From Haematobia irritans (lineage: Eukaryota > Arthropoda > Insecta > Diptera > Muscidae), in contig NC_134399.1 of NCBI RefSeq assembly GCF_050003625.1, positions 221,520,975-221,584,974 of the forward strand: 64,000 bases of DNA, written 5' to 3'. The notes below the pieces were generated by a model, which had not been told where the DNA came from, searched no databases, and worked only from the letters and a program-made list of their open reading frames with translations. Made by a program: the position numbers and the translations under genes. Positions 33,333-45,273 of this stretch are shown piece after piece (the first letter of the stretch is position 1; each line of letters starts with the position of its first letter).

Positions 33333-33629
33333 CCGATATTTCAGGCTCACTTAGACTATTCAGTTCATTGTGCTACCATAGTGTTGAACTTCTTTCTTAT
33401 CACTGAGTTCTGGCCGATTCTACGTTCAGTCATAGAAATCTGAAATAGCCGAAATCTGAACGACGTTCTACATTGCGGTGGAACCACTTAGAGAAGTTCT
33501 TGAAACACTCAGAAATCTCACCAGCACTACTGAGAGGGGATAATCCGCCACTTAAAAACATTTTGTTGTTGTGCTTGAAGCTGGGTTTGGACCCACGACC
33601 CTGAACATGCCAACAATTGCACCACACGA
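33333..33629 (-). mobile_element. tRNA-derived SINE, copy b
   Basis: Minus strand. It runs from CAGGCTCACTTAGACTATTC through TGAGAGGGGATAATCCGCCA to the tRNA-like head with GGTTTGGACCCACGACCCT (box B region) and CAATTGCACCACACG. It lacks a clear CCTAA tail. Confidence 0.75.
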
Positions 33630-33640
33630 AATTTAAAAGT

Positions 33641-34717
33641 CAACCCTCGTATTGTGGAGTTTCTGTCATTATTTTCTATAGACTCATATGAATTTCTTTT
33701 TCCCATAATGATCATACCATTCCATTATATTGCCAGCAAGTATTCGCGGTTGGTTATAGGCGAACAGCGAGCAGAAACTATGTCTACGTCTGTGTAGGAA
33801 ACTGTGGTGAATACAAAATTTGTTCCTACTACGAATCTTTCCCTTAAAGGGCACATCATTCTCATGATGAACTGACACTGGTAATTGAGCATGTTTGACT
33901 TTGAGGCTAGATCCTTGGAATCACAACGTATATGTCACGTATAATTTATCCAACTAAAGAAAAACGAAAAAACACACAAAAAATTTTGTTCAAAAAGAAA
34001 AAGATCAAAGTCATCTAAAGCTTTTCATAATTTTTTTCCTCAGAATTCAAAGAACTCAAAGAATACCTTCAGCTATTTATATTTTCCATTTAAAACAGAA
34101 CCCACTTATGTCCGACTTTTTTTCTAATTTAAATTCTCTTAGCTTAAAGGGCAAGGAAATGGAAAACAGAATGTCAATGTGTTTCTTTGGAAATTTCCAC
34201 ATCCATTTGTGGTTTAAGTTGCAGCAGTAGAGCAACAAACCCACAGAGATATTTTCGATGGTGCATTTCCAAAGGATATGGCAAACCAAAGGACCCTTCA
34301 AAATCTGTTTGTTCTTTGGTTTTGTGAAATATCTTAGTACAATAACATTGTGACAAATGTGGGAGGATGTGTGGAATTAACATCCGTTTCATAATGGAAT
34401 GCATTTTTCCCCAAGTCAAGAAAAACGGATAAGCACTTGGACGCATGCAAACAAGTAATAAGTTTAGGAAATACATTTCTATTTTCTTGCAAGACCTCCG
34501 ACCAAACATCACAAACATATTAAGCGGTGGCTTATCTCCTCTCAGTATCAAAGGTTTTTTGCTACACTGCAAAACTTATTTATATTCAAATCAAGCAACC
34601 TAAATTTTGAGATCTGCAATATACACAATATTAATGACAAACTTCTTTAAAATAATGCAATTTCAATGAAAATAAAGTTTATAATCTTTGCTTCAATTTT
34701 TCGTTATTAAATTTAGG
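33641..34717. other. Intron sequence without recognisable features
   Basis: No gene or repeat recognised. Short open frames lack any family resemblance. Confidence 0.45.
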
Positions 34718-37640
34718 ACACAATTTTTTCAAAATTTTATTTCTATAGAAAAATTTTGTCAAAATTTTATTTCTATAGAAAATTTTGTCAAAATTTTTTT
34801 CTATAGAAAATTTTGTCAAAATTTTATGTATATAGAAAACTTTGTCAAAATTTTATGTCTATAGAAAATTTTATCGCAATTTTATTTCTATAGAAAATTT
34901 TGTCAAAAAATTTTTTTATAGAAAATTTTGTCAAAATTTTATTTCTATAGAAAATTTTGTAAAAATTTTATTTCTATAGAAAATTTAGTTAAAATTTTAT
35001 TTCTGTAAACAATTTTGTCCACATTTTATTTCAATAGAAAATTTTGTCGCAATTTTCTTTCCATTTTTTTTTTCAAAATTTTATTTCTATAGAAAATTTG
35101 GTCAACATTTTATTTCTATAAAAAATGTGGTCAAAATTTTATTTCTATAAAAAATTTTGTCAAAATTTTATTTCTATAGAAAATTTTGTCAAGATTTTAT
35201 TTCTATGGAAAAATGTGGCCAAAATTTTATTTCTATAGAAAATTTTGACAAAACTTTATTGTTATAGAAAATTTTGTCAAAATTTTTTTCTATAGAAAAT
35301 TTTGTCAAAACTTTATTTTTATAGAAAATGTTGTCAAAACTTTATTGTTATAGAAAATTGTGTCAAAATTTTTTTTTTTAAATTTTATTTCTATACAATT
35401 TTTTTTTTTTAATTTTATATCTATGCAAAATTTTGTCAAAATATTATTTCTATACAAAATTTTGTACAAATTTTATTTCTATAGCAAATTTTGTCAAAAC
35501 TTTATCTTTATAGAAAATTTAGTCACAATTTTATTTTTATAAATAATTTTGTCAACATTTTATTTCTATAGAAAATATTGTCAAAATTTTTTTTCTATAG
35601 AAAATTTTGTCAAAATTTTATGCCTATAGAAAATTTTGTTAAAATTTTATTTCTATAGAAAATTTAGTCAAATTTTATTTCTATAGAAAATTTTGTCAAC
35701 ATTTCATTTTTATGGAAAAATTTGGTCAAAATTTTATTTCTATAGAAAATTTTATTTCTATAGAAAATTTTGTCAAAACTTTATTGTTACAGAAAATTTT
35801 GTCAAAATTGAAATTTTGACAAATGAATTTCTATAGAAAATTTGTCAAAATTTTATTTCTATAAAAAATTTTGTCAACAGTTAATTTCTACAAAAAATTT
35901 TGTCAACATTTTATTTGTATAGAAAAATTTGTCAAAATTTTATTTCTATAGAAATTTTTGTCAAAATTTTATTTTTATAGAAAATTTTGTCAAAATTTTA
36001 TTTCTATAGAAAATTTTTTCAAAATTTTATTTCGATAGAAAACTTTGTCAAAACTTTATTTTTATAGAAAATTTATTCCAAATTTTATTTCTATAGAAAA
36101 TTTTGTCAAAACTTTATTTTTATAGAAAATTTAGTCCAAATTTTATTTCTATAAATAATTTTGTCAACATTTTATTTCCATAGAAAATTTTGTCAAAATT
36201 TTATGTATATAGAAAAATGTGTCAAAATTATATTTCTATAGAAAATTTTGTCAAAAATTTATTTCTATAGAAAATGTTGTAAAAATTTTATTTCTATTGA
36301 AAATTTTTTCAAAACTTTGTTTCTATAAAAAATTTTGTCAAAATTTTATTTCTATAGAAAAGTTTGTCAAAATTTTATTTTTATAGAAAATTTTGTCAAA
36401 ATTTTGTTTCTATAAAAAATTTTGTCAAAATTGTATGTCTATAGAAAATTTTGTCAAAATTTTATTTCTATAGAAAATTTTGCCAAAATTTTATTTCTAT
36501 AGAAAATTTTGTCAAAATTTTATTGTTATAGAAAATATTTTCAAAATTTTATTTTTATAGAAAATTTTGTCAAAATTTTATTTCTTTAGAAAATTTTGTC
36601 AAAACTTTATTTCTATAGAAAATTTTGTCAAAATTTTATTTCTATAGAAAATTTTGTCAAAATTTCATTTCTATAGAAAACTTGTCAAAATTTTATTTCT
36701 ATAAAAAATTTTGTCAACAGTTAATTTCTACAAAAAATTTTGTCAACATTTTATTTGTATAGAAAAATTTGTCAAAATTTTATTTCTATAGAAATTTTTG
36801 TCAAAATTTTATTTTTATAGAAAATTTTGTCAAAATTTTATTTCTATAGAAAATTTTGTCAAAATTTTATTTCTATAGAAAACTTTGTCAAAACTTTATT
36901 TTTATAGAAAATTTATTCCAAATTTTATTTCTATAGAAAATTTTATCAAAACTTTATTTTTATAGAAAATTTAGTCCAAATTTTATTTCTATAAATAATT
37001 TTGTCAACATTTTATTTCCATAGAAAATTTTGTCAAAATTTTATGTATATAGAAAAATTTGTCAAAATTATATTTCTATAGAAAATTTTGTCAAAATTTT
37101 ATTTCTATAGAAAATTTTGTCAAAATTTTATTTCTATAGAAAACTTTGTCAAAACTTTATTTTTATAGAAAATTTAGTCCAAATTTTATTTCTATAAATA
37201 ATTTTGTCAACATTTTATTTCTATAGAAAATTTTGTCAAAATTTTATGTATATAGAAAATTTTGTCAAAATTATATTTCTATAGAAAATTTTGTCAAAAT
37301 TTTATTTCTATAGAAAATTTTGTCAAAAATTTATTTCTATAGAAAATGTTGTAAAAATTTTATTTCTATTGAAAATTTTTTCAAAATTTTGTTTCTATAA
37401 AAAATTTTGTCAAAATTTTATGTTTGTAGAAAATTTTGTCAAAATTTTATTTTTATAGAAAAGTTTGTCAAAATTTTATTTTTATAGAAAATTTTGTCAA
37501 AATTTTATTTCTATAGAAAATTTTGTCAAAACTTTATTTTTATAGAAAATTTAGTCCAAATTTTATTTATATAAATAATTTTTCAAAATTTTGTTTCTAT
37601 AAAAAATGTTGTCAAAATTATTTCTCTAGAAATTTGAAGT
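34718..37640 (+). repeat. 29-bp minisatellite array, plus strand, with 840-bp higher-order repeat
   Basis: About 100 units of TTTCTATAGAAA + AAATTTTGTC + AAAATTTTA. A segment with the rare variants TTAATTTCTACAAAAAATTT and TTTAGTCCAAATTTTATTTC occurs at 35881/36121 and again at 36721/36961, exactly 840 bp later (about 29 units). Some of these variants recur locally after 37140. The right border at 37632-37712 (CCTCTTAGTTGGAAAGGAAT, CTACCAAACAGTAAA) matches 28585-28680. Confidence 0.88.
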
Positions 37641-37776
37641 ACCTCTTAGTTGGAAAGGAATGTTTTGCAAAATCTACCAAAACTTCAAGAATTCTACTAA
37701 TCTACCAAACAGTAAAACCGTGCAATGGACTCGTGGTGTTGAATAGTAGAACTATAGGAGATGAAAAAGGAAATTA

Positions 37777-37967
37777 CACTGAAAAAAATATTGTCGTGAG
37801 GTCAAAGATTTCATGTTTTTAAAATACGAATGCAAATTTTGCTTAGCATAGAAGACGCATTTCTGTAATATAAAGTTTTTTTCCTTGTCCACAAGTCGAT
37901 AAACTTTTCAATGAAGTCGTATTGTCCTTATAATTAAGTGATTTCACTTAAAAATGGGTATCATAAC
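37777..37967 (+). repeat. CACTGAAAAA-ended repeat, left part
   Basis: CACTGAAAAAAATATTGTCG, ATTTCATGTTTTTAAAATAC, CGCATTTCTGTAATATAAAG and AGTGATTTCACTTAAAAATG also occur at 56813-57070 and, on the minus strand, at 53600-53943. The repeat is cut by the hAT at 37968 and resumes at 41393. Confidence 0.75.
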
Positions 37968-38305
37968 CAGGGCTGTGGAGTCGAGCCAATTTTGCTCGAC
38001 TCCGACTCCGACTCCGACTCCAGCATTTTTCATCAGCTCGACTCCGACTCCGACTCCGGAGTCGACTCCGGGTAATATAACTAAATCTCATTTTAATACC
38101 ACTAATTTGTAGTTCTATTGTGGGGGTACCGTAAGTGGACGATATAAAGTATCGTGTTTATTTATGTGTGCCAAAAAAGATCTTAATTTCACATTAGATG
38201 CCAATTGAATTCTATATTTCAAATTTATGGCAATGTTTAAAAAATAAAATAATGATATAAATACCCATCATAATATGAGAATATACCAACAGTATATGTA
38301 TTTGT

Positions 38306-38505
38306 GGATTATAATATACTCTGCACAACTTTGTATTTAGATCTACATTTTGATAAAATCTCAAATCAGACTTCTACAAAACTCGGGCAATATTTGGGAA
38401 ATATTTATAATTGTTTAGACAATTCGCAAAAATGCATTTACGATTCATTCATTGAAAAATTTGAAAATTTGAGTCATTTCTACAAGCTTTCGACTTAGCA
38501 GAAAT
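38306..38505 (-). repeat. Diverged HINE-A relic in the hAT
   Basis: TATAATATACTCTGCACAAC followed by TAGATCTACATTTTGATA resembles the HINE-A 3' end read on the minus strand. GCATTTACGATTCATTCATT and TTTCGACTTAGCAG resemble the following segment. Confidence 0.5.
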
Positions 38506-38514
38506 TTTTCCAAA

Positions 38515-39526
38515 ATTGTATGCTCACTGAATACAATTTTGGAAAAATTTTTGTCTAGTAAATAAAATTGTGCAAAATTTTATATAGAAATAAAATTTTG
38601 GAAAATTTTCTACAGTAACAAAATTTTGACTAAATTTTCTATAGAAATAAAATTTTGGCAACATTTTCTATAGAAATCAAATTTTGACCAAATATATAGA
38701 AATACAATTTTGAATAAAATTTTTGTAGAAATAGAATTTGGCAAAATTTTTTATAGAAAAAAGTTTGAAAAAATTATCAATAGAAATACAATTTAAAAAA
38801 AATTGTGTAGCAAACAAAATTTTGCAAAATTTTCTATAGAAATAAAATTTTGCAAAATATTCTATATAAACAACATTTTGACTAAATTTTCTATAGAAGT
38901 AAAATTTTGACTAAATTTTATATAGAAAAAAATATTTCTATATTAATAAAATTTTGAATGCATTTTTATAGCAGTGAGTATCAGTGAGCATCAGTAAGAA
39001 AAAAAATTGAGAAAATTTGCTATAGAAATAAAATTTGACAATTTTTTCTTATAGAAATAAAATTTTGAAAAAATTATCAATAAAAATACAATTTTAGAAA
39101 AATTTTTGTGTAGTAAATAAAATTCTGCAAAATATTCTACAGAAACAAAATTTTGACTAAATTTTCTATAGAAATAAAATTTTGACAAAATTTCCTATAG
39201 AAATAAAATGTTGACCAAATTTTCTGTAGAAATAAAATTTTGACCAAATTTTCTAATAAAAAAATCTATTACTATAAAATTTTGGCAAAATTTTCTATAG
39301 AAATACAATTTTGGCTTAAATTTTTATAGAAATAAAATTAGCAATAGAAATAAAATGTAAAGAAAAAAATTTTGTGTAACAAACAAAATTTTGCAAAATT
39401 TTCTATAGAAATAAAATTTTGCAAAATATTCTATAGAAACTAAATTTTGACTCAATTTTCTATAGAAATAAAATTTTGACTAAATTTTCTATAGAAAAAA
39501 AAATTTTGACTAAATTTTCTATAGAA
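38515..39526 (-). repeat. 29-bp minisatellite array, GACTAAA/GCAAAA variants
   Basis: Minus-strand units here prefer TTTTGACTAAATTTTCTAT and TTTTGCAAAATTTTCTAT, variants rare in the other arrays. The array is interrupted at 39527 by HINE-A and resumes at 40841-40990. Confidence 0.8.
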
Positions 39527-40840
39527 AACAAGTAAGGAAAGTCTAAAGTCGGGCGGGGCCGACTATATTATACCCTGCACCACTTTGTAGATCTAAATTT
39601 TCGATACCATATCACATCCGTCAAATGTGTTGGGGGCTATATATAAAGGTTTGTCCCAAATACATACATTTAACAAGTAAGGAAAGTCTAAAATTTTAAG
39701 GAAACTTCGCAATAGTTTATTTATGATTTATCGCTCGATATATATGTATTAGAAGTTTAGGAAAATTAGAGTCAGTTTTACAACTTTTCGACTAAGCAGT
39801 GGCGATTTAACAAGGAAAATGTTGGTATTTTGACCATTTTTGTCGAAATCAGAAAAACATATATATGGAAGCTATATCTAAATCTGAACCGATGTCAACC
39901 AATTTTGGCACGCATAGCTACAATGCTAATTCTACTCCCTGTGCAAAATTTCAACTAAATCGGAGTTAAAAATTGGCCTCTGTGGTCATATGAGTGTAAA
40001 TCGGGCGAAAGCTATATATGGGAGCTATATATAAATCTGAACAGATTTCAACCACATTTGACTCGCATAGCAACAATGCTAATTCTACTCCCTGTGCAAA
40101 ATTTCAACCAAAGTGGGGTAAAACTCTGGCTTCTGGGACCGTATTAGTCCATATCGGGCGAAAGATATATATGGGAGCTATATCTAAATCTGAACCGATT
40201 TCAATAAAATTTGGCACACTTGACTATAGTACTAATTGTTCTTCTTGTGCAAAATTTTAAGCAAATAAGGGTAAAACTCTGGCTTCTGGGGCCATATAAG
40301 TCCATATCGGTCGAAATATACAGTCTGTCAAGAAAGTCTTTTGACATTGCCAACTATTTCAACTTCTAGAAATAATTGAAATATTAAATATTTTATTAAA
40401 TTTTTAATTCTGTGTACGTATGTATGCTTTCCAAAATACATAATAAAATTTTTTTTTTTAAATTTCATTATATTTAATTTTGGAACAAAACATAATTTTT
40501 ATCCCATTGTCAAAACACTTTCTTGACAAACTGTATATATGGGAGCTATATCTAAATCTGAACCGATTTCTTCCAAAATCAATAGGGATCTATTCTGAGC
40601 CAAAACACATACTTGTACCAAATTTGAAGCCGATTGGACTAAAACTGCGACCTAGACTTTGATTACGAAAATGTGTTCACGGACAGACGGACAGACGGAC
40701 ATCGCTATATCGACTCAAGAGCCCACCCTGAGCATTTTTGCCAAAGACACCATGTATCTATCTCGTCTCCTTCTGGGTGTTGCAAACATATGCACTAACT
40801 TATAATACCCTGTTCCAGAGTGTGGAGCAGGGTATAAAAA
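39527..40840 (-). mobile_element. HINE-A element nested in the minisatellite
   Basis: Minus strand, from AACAAGTAAGGAAAGTCTAA (39527) to GTGGAGCAGGGTATAAAAA (40840). An extra AACAAGTAAGGAAAGTCTAA at 39673 marks a partial duplication of its 3' end, followed by a deletion. It has about four core units, one of them split by the MITE at 40321-40533, and a GGACAGACGGACAGACGGAC run near 40680. Confidence 0.85.
40321..40533. mobile_element. Tc1/mariner-type MITE, 213 bp, in a HINE-A core unit
   Basis: The ends are CAGTCTGTCAAGAAAGTC and, reverse-complemented, CAGTTTGTCAAGAAAGTG. Inverted repeats of about 28 bp run on through TTTTGACA. TA lies on both sides (40319-40320 and 40534-40535). The host core unit resumes in register (TATATGGGAGCTATATC). 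No coding sequence. Confidence 0.85.
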
Positions 40841-40990
40841 TATTTCTATAGTAATAAAATTTTGAATAAAATTTTTATAGAATTAAAATTTTGACAAAAT
40901 TTGCTATAGAAATAAAATTTTGACAAAACTTTTTATAGAAATAACATTTTGACAAAATTTTCTATAAAAACAACTTTGAAAAAATTTTCT
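40841..40990 (-). repeat. 29-bp minisatellite, continuation after HINE-A
   Basis: About five units continue the array broken at 39527. Confidence 0.75.
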
Positions 40991-41392
40991 GCCAATATTC
41001 CACATATGTATATTGCCTTAAAATAAAATAAAAATAATATCGATTGTTCGAAACATTTCAAATAAATTAATATGGGCATTAAAATGGATCGATCCAGCCC
41101 ATCTGCTAGTCAAACATTCCAGAAAACATAAAAAGATAGCCGTAATTGGAAGTTGATTTTCATTTACAATCATGCTGTACATTGATCGAATGAATAACGC
41201 AATGGAAACTAATTTGCGTAAAAACTTGCTTAGTTACAAATATGTGAAGTGTTTTAAAAAATTTGGTTTAGCCGGAGTCGGAGTCGAGCAAAATTTTTAC
41301 GACTCCGACTCCGACTCCGACTCCAGCAAAATCTTCAGACTCCGACTCCAAGACTCCGACTCCGACTCCGACTCCACAGCCCTGATCATAAC

Positions 41393-41510
41393 ATGAAAGA
41401 AAAAATGTTTGGGCTAAGGTCAACTTGACTTTAATAATTCAGAAAAATTTTTGTCTTTTTTCATCTTGATTACAAAGCAAAAAAACGTTCATATGTAGGA
41501 CAGAGCATCA
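41393..41510 (+). repeat. CACTGAAAAA-ended repeat, right part
   Basis: ATGAAAGAAAAAATGTTTGG, GGTCAACTTGACTTTAATAA and CATCTTGATTACAAAGCA continue the repeat cut at 37967. The same order is seen in the copy at 53600-53943. Confidence 0.75.
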
Positions 41511-42309
41511 CAATGATATTGTTGAGCGGGATGTACCTTTAAACAATAGAAGAAAAAATGGTTAAACCTTTGCTTCATGTGGGGAACACACCTATTTAGT
41601 TAGCCATCCTTTTCAAATTGCATACTTAAAATTCCTAATTTCCACATTTGTCCTTCCCACTTCTTTTTTGCTCAAAATTAGTTTAAGAAAACTAATATAT
41701 GTACGCTGCAATAAAATCTAATTACATAGAACTCAGTCACCATTCCCCTGAGTAACACAAGGTTTCCAATTTCAACATAACTTCCATCGTAATGAAAAAG
41801 CAGTTGAATCCCAGAATATATGGCCACCACCCATGCCATGGTTCATTAAAATATTTTCATTTAATAAGCTATGACATGCTATGAACAAGTAACAAATCTT
41901 TCAGAAACTTCAGAAAAAAGAGATTGAGAGAGGGAAAGGAAGAGAGAACTGTTTCATTACGGCCACAATAGGGTATCCTTCTTTCAAAGGATAAGGATCA
42001 GCTAACCAAGGAAACTAAGAAAAAGTATGAAATAAGTTACGCAAACTTAAAGTATGACTGCTTGTGATGAGAAGTGCTTTTGTGACAAAAGTTTTTACTT
42101 TGGAAAAATTTTTATTTTCCAGTCACATTTGATGAAGCAACTGATGGGGACGACTTCAACTTGACTTGTTGGAGTATGGGGACAGAGTAGAAGACAACCA
42201 CATTAACCTCTAAATATAAAGCAAATTGTATTATGTCTAATTTTCTAAAGTCTTCAAAAAGCCTAAAAAAACACGACTCTATTTTTCGGATCAAATTATA
42301 TCTCTGAGG
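41511..42309. other. Intron sequence without genes
   Basis: No gene or large repeat recognised. There is a GAGAGAGGGAAAGGAAGAGA purine run near 41926-41948. Confidence 0.5.
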
Positions 42310-42550
42310 ATTATTAAAGCCAAGTTGACCTTAGTCAAACAAAATTTTCTTTCATGAGATCTCTGAATTTCTACTCGGAACTATAAAATTTTCTATAACA
42401 TGTGAAAGAAATATGTCTAATAAATTTTTGTAATATCGGCGTGATCTCAGCATTTGAAATACTGTTTAGTTAAAATTTTCTGAAAATAATCTAAATTTTC
42501 TAAAATTAACCCACATTTTATTTCCCGGTGGGTTAACTGTTGTTTTCAGT
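42310..42550 (+). repeat. Fragments of two dispersed repeats
   Basis: AAAGCCAAGTTGACCTTAGT (about 42317) and TTTCTTTCATGAG are from the CACTGAAAAA repeat on the minus strand. ATGTCTAATAAATTTTTGTA to GGTGGGTTAACTGTTGTTTT and CAGTGTAG match 18260-18433. Confidence 0.6.
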
Positions 42551-42777
42551 GTAGATTTAAAGGCACATAGCTCTCCACAAATGCCTTTATACAAAGAAGC
42601 CTCCTCTTTGCCTTGGAATTAATACAAAAATCCTTAAGAGAAGGTCAACAATTTTGAATTCAAGTAAACTCTTTTTCAATTGTCAAAAATATCAAGTCAG
42701 TTGGATTACATTTCATTGAATTTCGTGTATAAAACGCGAATACCCTAATGCATACAACCTCAGCCCTACTTCCCACG

Positions 42778-45265
42778 GTTGTCATTCGAGCCAAAAATAA
42801 TTTACCAAAATTAATTTGAAAAATTTTATTTCAATAGAAAATTTTGTCAAAATTTTATTTCTATTGAATATTTTGTCAAAATTGTATTTCAATTGAACAT
42901 TTTGTCAAAATTTTATTTCTGTAGAAAATTTTGTCAAAATGTTATTTCTATAGGAAATTTTGCCAAAATTTTATTTCTATAGAAAATGTTGTCAAAATTT
43001 TATTTCTATTGAACATTTTGTCAAAATTTTATTTCAATAGAAAATTTTGTCAAAATTTTATTTCTATAGAAAATTTAGTCAAAATTTTATTTCTATAGAA
43101 AATTTTGTCAATATTTTATTTCTATAGAAAATGTCAAAATTCTATAGAAAATTTTGTCAAAATTTTATTTCTATAGAAAATTGGTTAAAATTTTATTACT
43201 ATAGAAAATTTTGTCAAAATTTTATTTCTATAGAAAATGTTGTCAACATTTTATTTCTATAGAAAATGTCAAAATTCTATTTCTATAGAACATTTTGTCA
43301 AAATTTTATTTCTATAGAAAATTTGTCAAAATTTAATTTCTATTGAACATTTTGTCAAAATTTTATTTCTATAGAGAATTTTTTCAAACTTTTATTTCTA
43401 TTGAAGCTTTTGTCAAAATTGTATTTCAATTGAACATTTTGTCAAAATTTTATTTCTATTGAACATTTTGTCAAAATGTTATTTCTATTGAACATTTTGT
43501 CAAAATTTTATTTCAATAGAAAATTTTGTCAAAGTTTTATTTCTATAGAAAATTTAATCAAAATTTTATTTCTATAGAAAATTTTGTCAATATTTTATTT
43601 TTATAGAAAATTGTGTCAAAATTTTATTACTATAGAAAATTGTGTCAAAATTTTATTTCTATAGAGAATTTTGTCAAAATTTTATTTTTATAGAAAATTT
43701 TGTCAAAATTTTATTTCTATAGAAAGTTTTGTCAAAATTTTATTTCTATGAAAATGTCAAAATTCTATTCCTATAGAAAATTGTGTCAAAATTTTATTTT
43801 TATAGAAAATTTTGTCAAAATTTTATTTCTATACAGAATTTTTTCAAACTTTTATTTCTATAGAGAATTTTGTCAAAATTTTATTTCAATAGAAAATTTT
43901 GTCAAAATTTTATTTCTACAGAAAAATTTGTCAAAATTTTATTTCTATTGAACATTTTGTCAATATTTTATTTCTATAGAAAATATGTCAAAATTTTATT
44001 TCTATAGAAAAATTTGTCAAAATTTCATTGCTATAGAAAATTTTGTCAAAATTTTATTTCTATACAGAATTTTTTCAAACTTTTATTTCTATTGAACATT
44101 TTGTCAAAATTTTATTTCTATAGAAAATTTGTCAAAATTTTATTTCTATAGAAAAATTTGTCAAAATTTTATTGCTATAGAACATTGTGTCAAAATTTTA
44201 TTTCTATAGAAAATTGTGTCAAAATTTTATTTCTATTTAACATTTTGTCAAAATTTTATTTCAAAAGAAAATTTTGTCAAAATTTTATTTCTACAGAAAA
44301 TTTTGTCAAAATTTTATTTCTATAGAAAATTGTGTCAAAATTTTATTTCTATAGAAAATTTTGTCAAAATTTTATTTCTATAGAAAATTTTGTCAAAATT
44401 TTTTTCTATAGAAAATAAGTCAAAATTTTATTTCTATAGAAAATTGTGTCAAAATGTTATTTCTATAGAAAATTGTGTCAAAATGTTATTTCTATAGAAT
44501 ATTTTGTCAATTTTATTTCTATAGAAAATTTGTCAAAATTTTATTTCTATAGAAAATTTTGTCAACACTTTGTTGCTATAGAAACTTTTGTCAAAATATT
44601 ATTTCTATAGAAAATGTTGTCAAAATTGTATTTCTATAGAAAATTTTGTCAAAATTTTATTTCTATAGAAAATGTTGTCAAAATTTTATTTCTATAGAAA
44701 ATTGTGTCAACATTTTATTTCTATAGAAAATGTTGTCAAAATTTTAGTTCTATAGAAAATTTTGTCAAATTTTTATTTCTATAGAAAATTTTGTCAAAAT
44801 TTTATTTATTTTCTCAAAATTTAATTTCTATAGAAAATTTTCTCAAAAATTTATTTCTATAGAAAATTTTGTCAAAATTTTATTTCTACTGAATATTTTG
44901 TCAAAATTTTATTTCTATAGAAAATTTTGTCCAAATTTTATTTCTATAAAACATTGTGTCAAAATTTTATTTCTATAGAAAATTGTGCCAAAATTTTATT
45001 TCTATAGAGATTTTTTCAAAATTTTAATTCTATTGAACATTTTGTCAAAATTTTATTTCTGTAGAAAATTTGGTCAACATTTTATTTCTATAGAAAATAA
45101 AATTTTGTCAAATTTTTATTTCTGTAGAAAATTTAGTCAAAATTTTATTTCTATTGAAAATTTTGTCAAAAGTTTATTTCTATAGAAAATGGTGTCAAAA
45201 TTTTTTTCCTATAGAGAATTTTGTCAAAATGTTATTTCTTTAGAAAATGTTATCAAAATTTTCTT
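42778..45265 (+). repeat. 29-bp minisatellite array bordered by HINE-B sequence
   Basis: The left border GGTTGTCATTCGAGCCAAAA then ATAATTTACCAAAATT is the HINE-B junction that precedes the minisatellite at 21915 and, on the minus strand, at about 12985-13006. About 85 units follow, mostly TTTCTATAGAAA + AAATTTTGTC, many with the local variant TATTGAACATTTTGTC. The right end has no HINE-B 3' segment. Confidence 0.85.
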
Positions 45266-45273
45266 TTTTTTAT

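Larger units (their letters stand above)
37968..41384. mobile_element. hAT element with GACTCC subterminal repeats and nested insertions
   Basis: The ends are CAGGGCTGTGGAGTCG (37968) and CGACTCCACAGCCCTG (41369-41384), inverted repeats flanked by the 8-bp duplication ATCATAAC (37960-37967 and 41385-41392). An 8-bp target duplication with CAGGG-type ends is diagnostic of hAT. Both subterminal regions carry (GACTCC)n runs (about 38008-38070 and 41275-41378). The host repeat is unbroken at 56997-57004. Inside are a HINE-A relic, 29-bp minisatellite, a HINE-A (39527-40840) and a MITE. No transposase was seen, so it is non-autonomous. Confidence 0.85.

Noticed and set aside
34718..37640. Regular 29-bp repeats suggesting a CRISPR array
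   Set aside because: Units are directly tandem with no unique spacers, no cas genes exist, and the genome is a fly.
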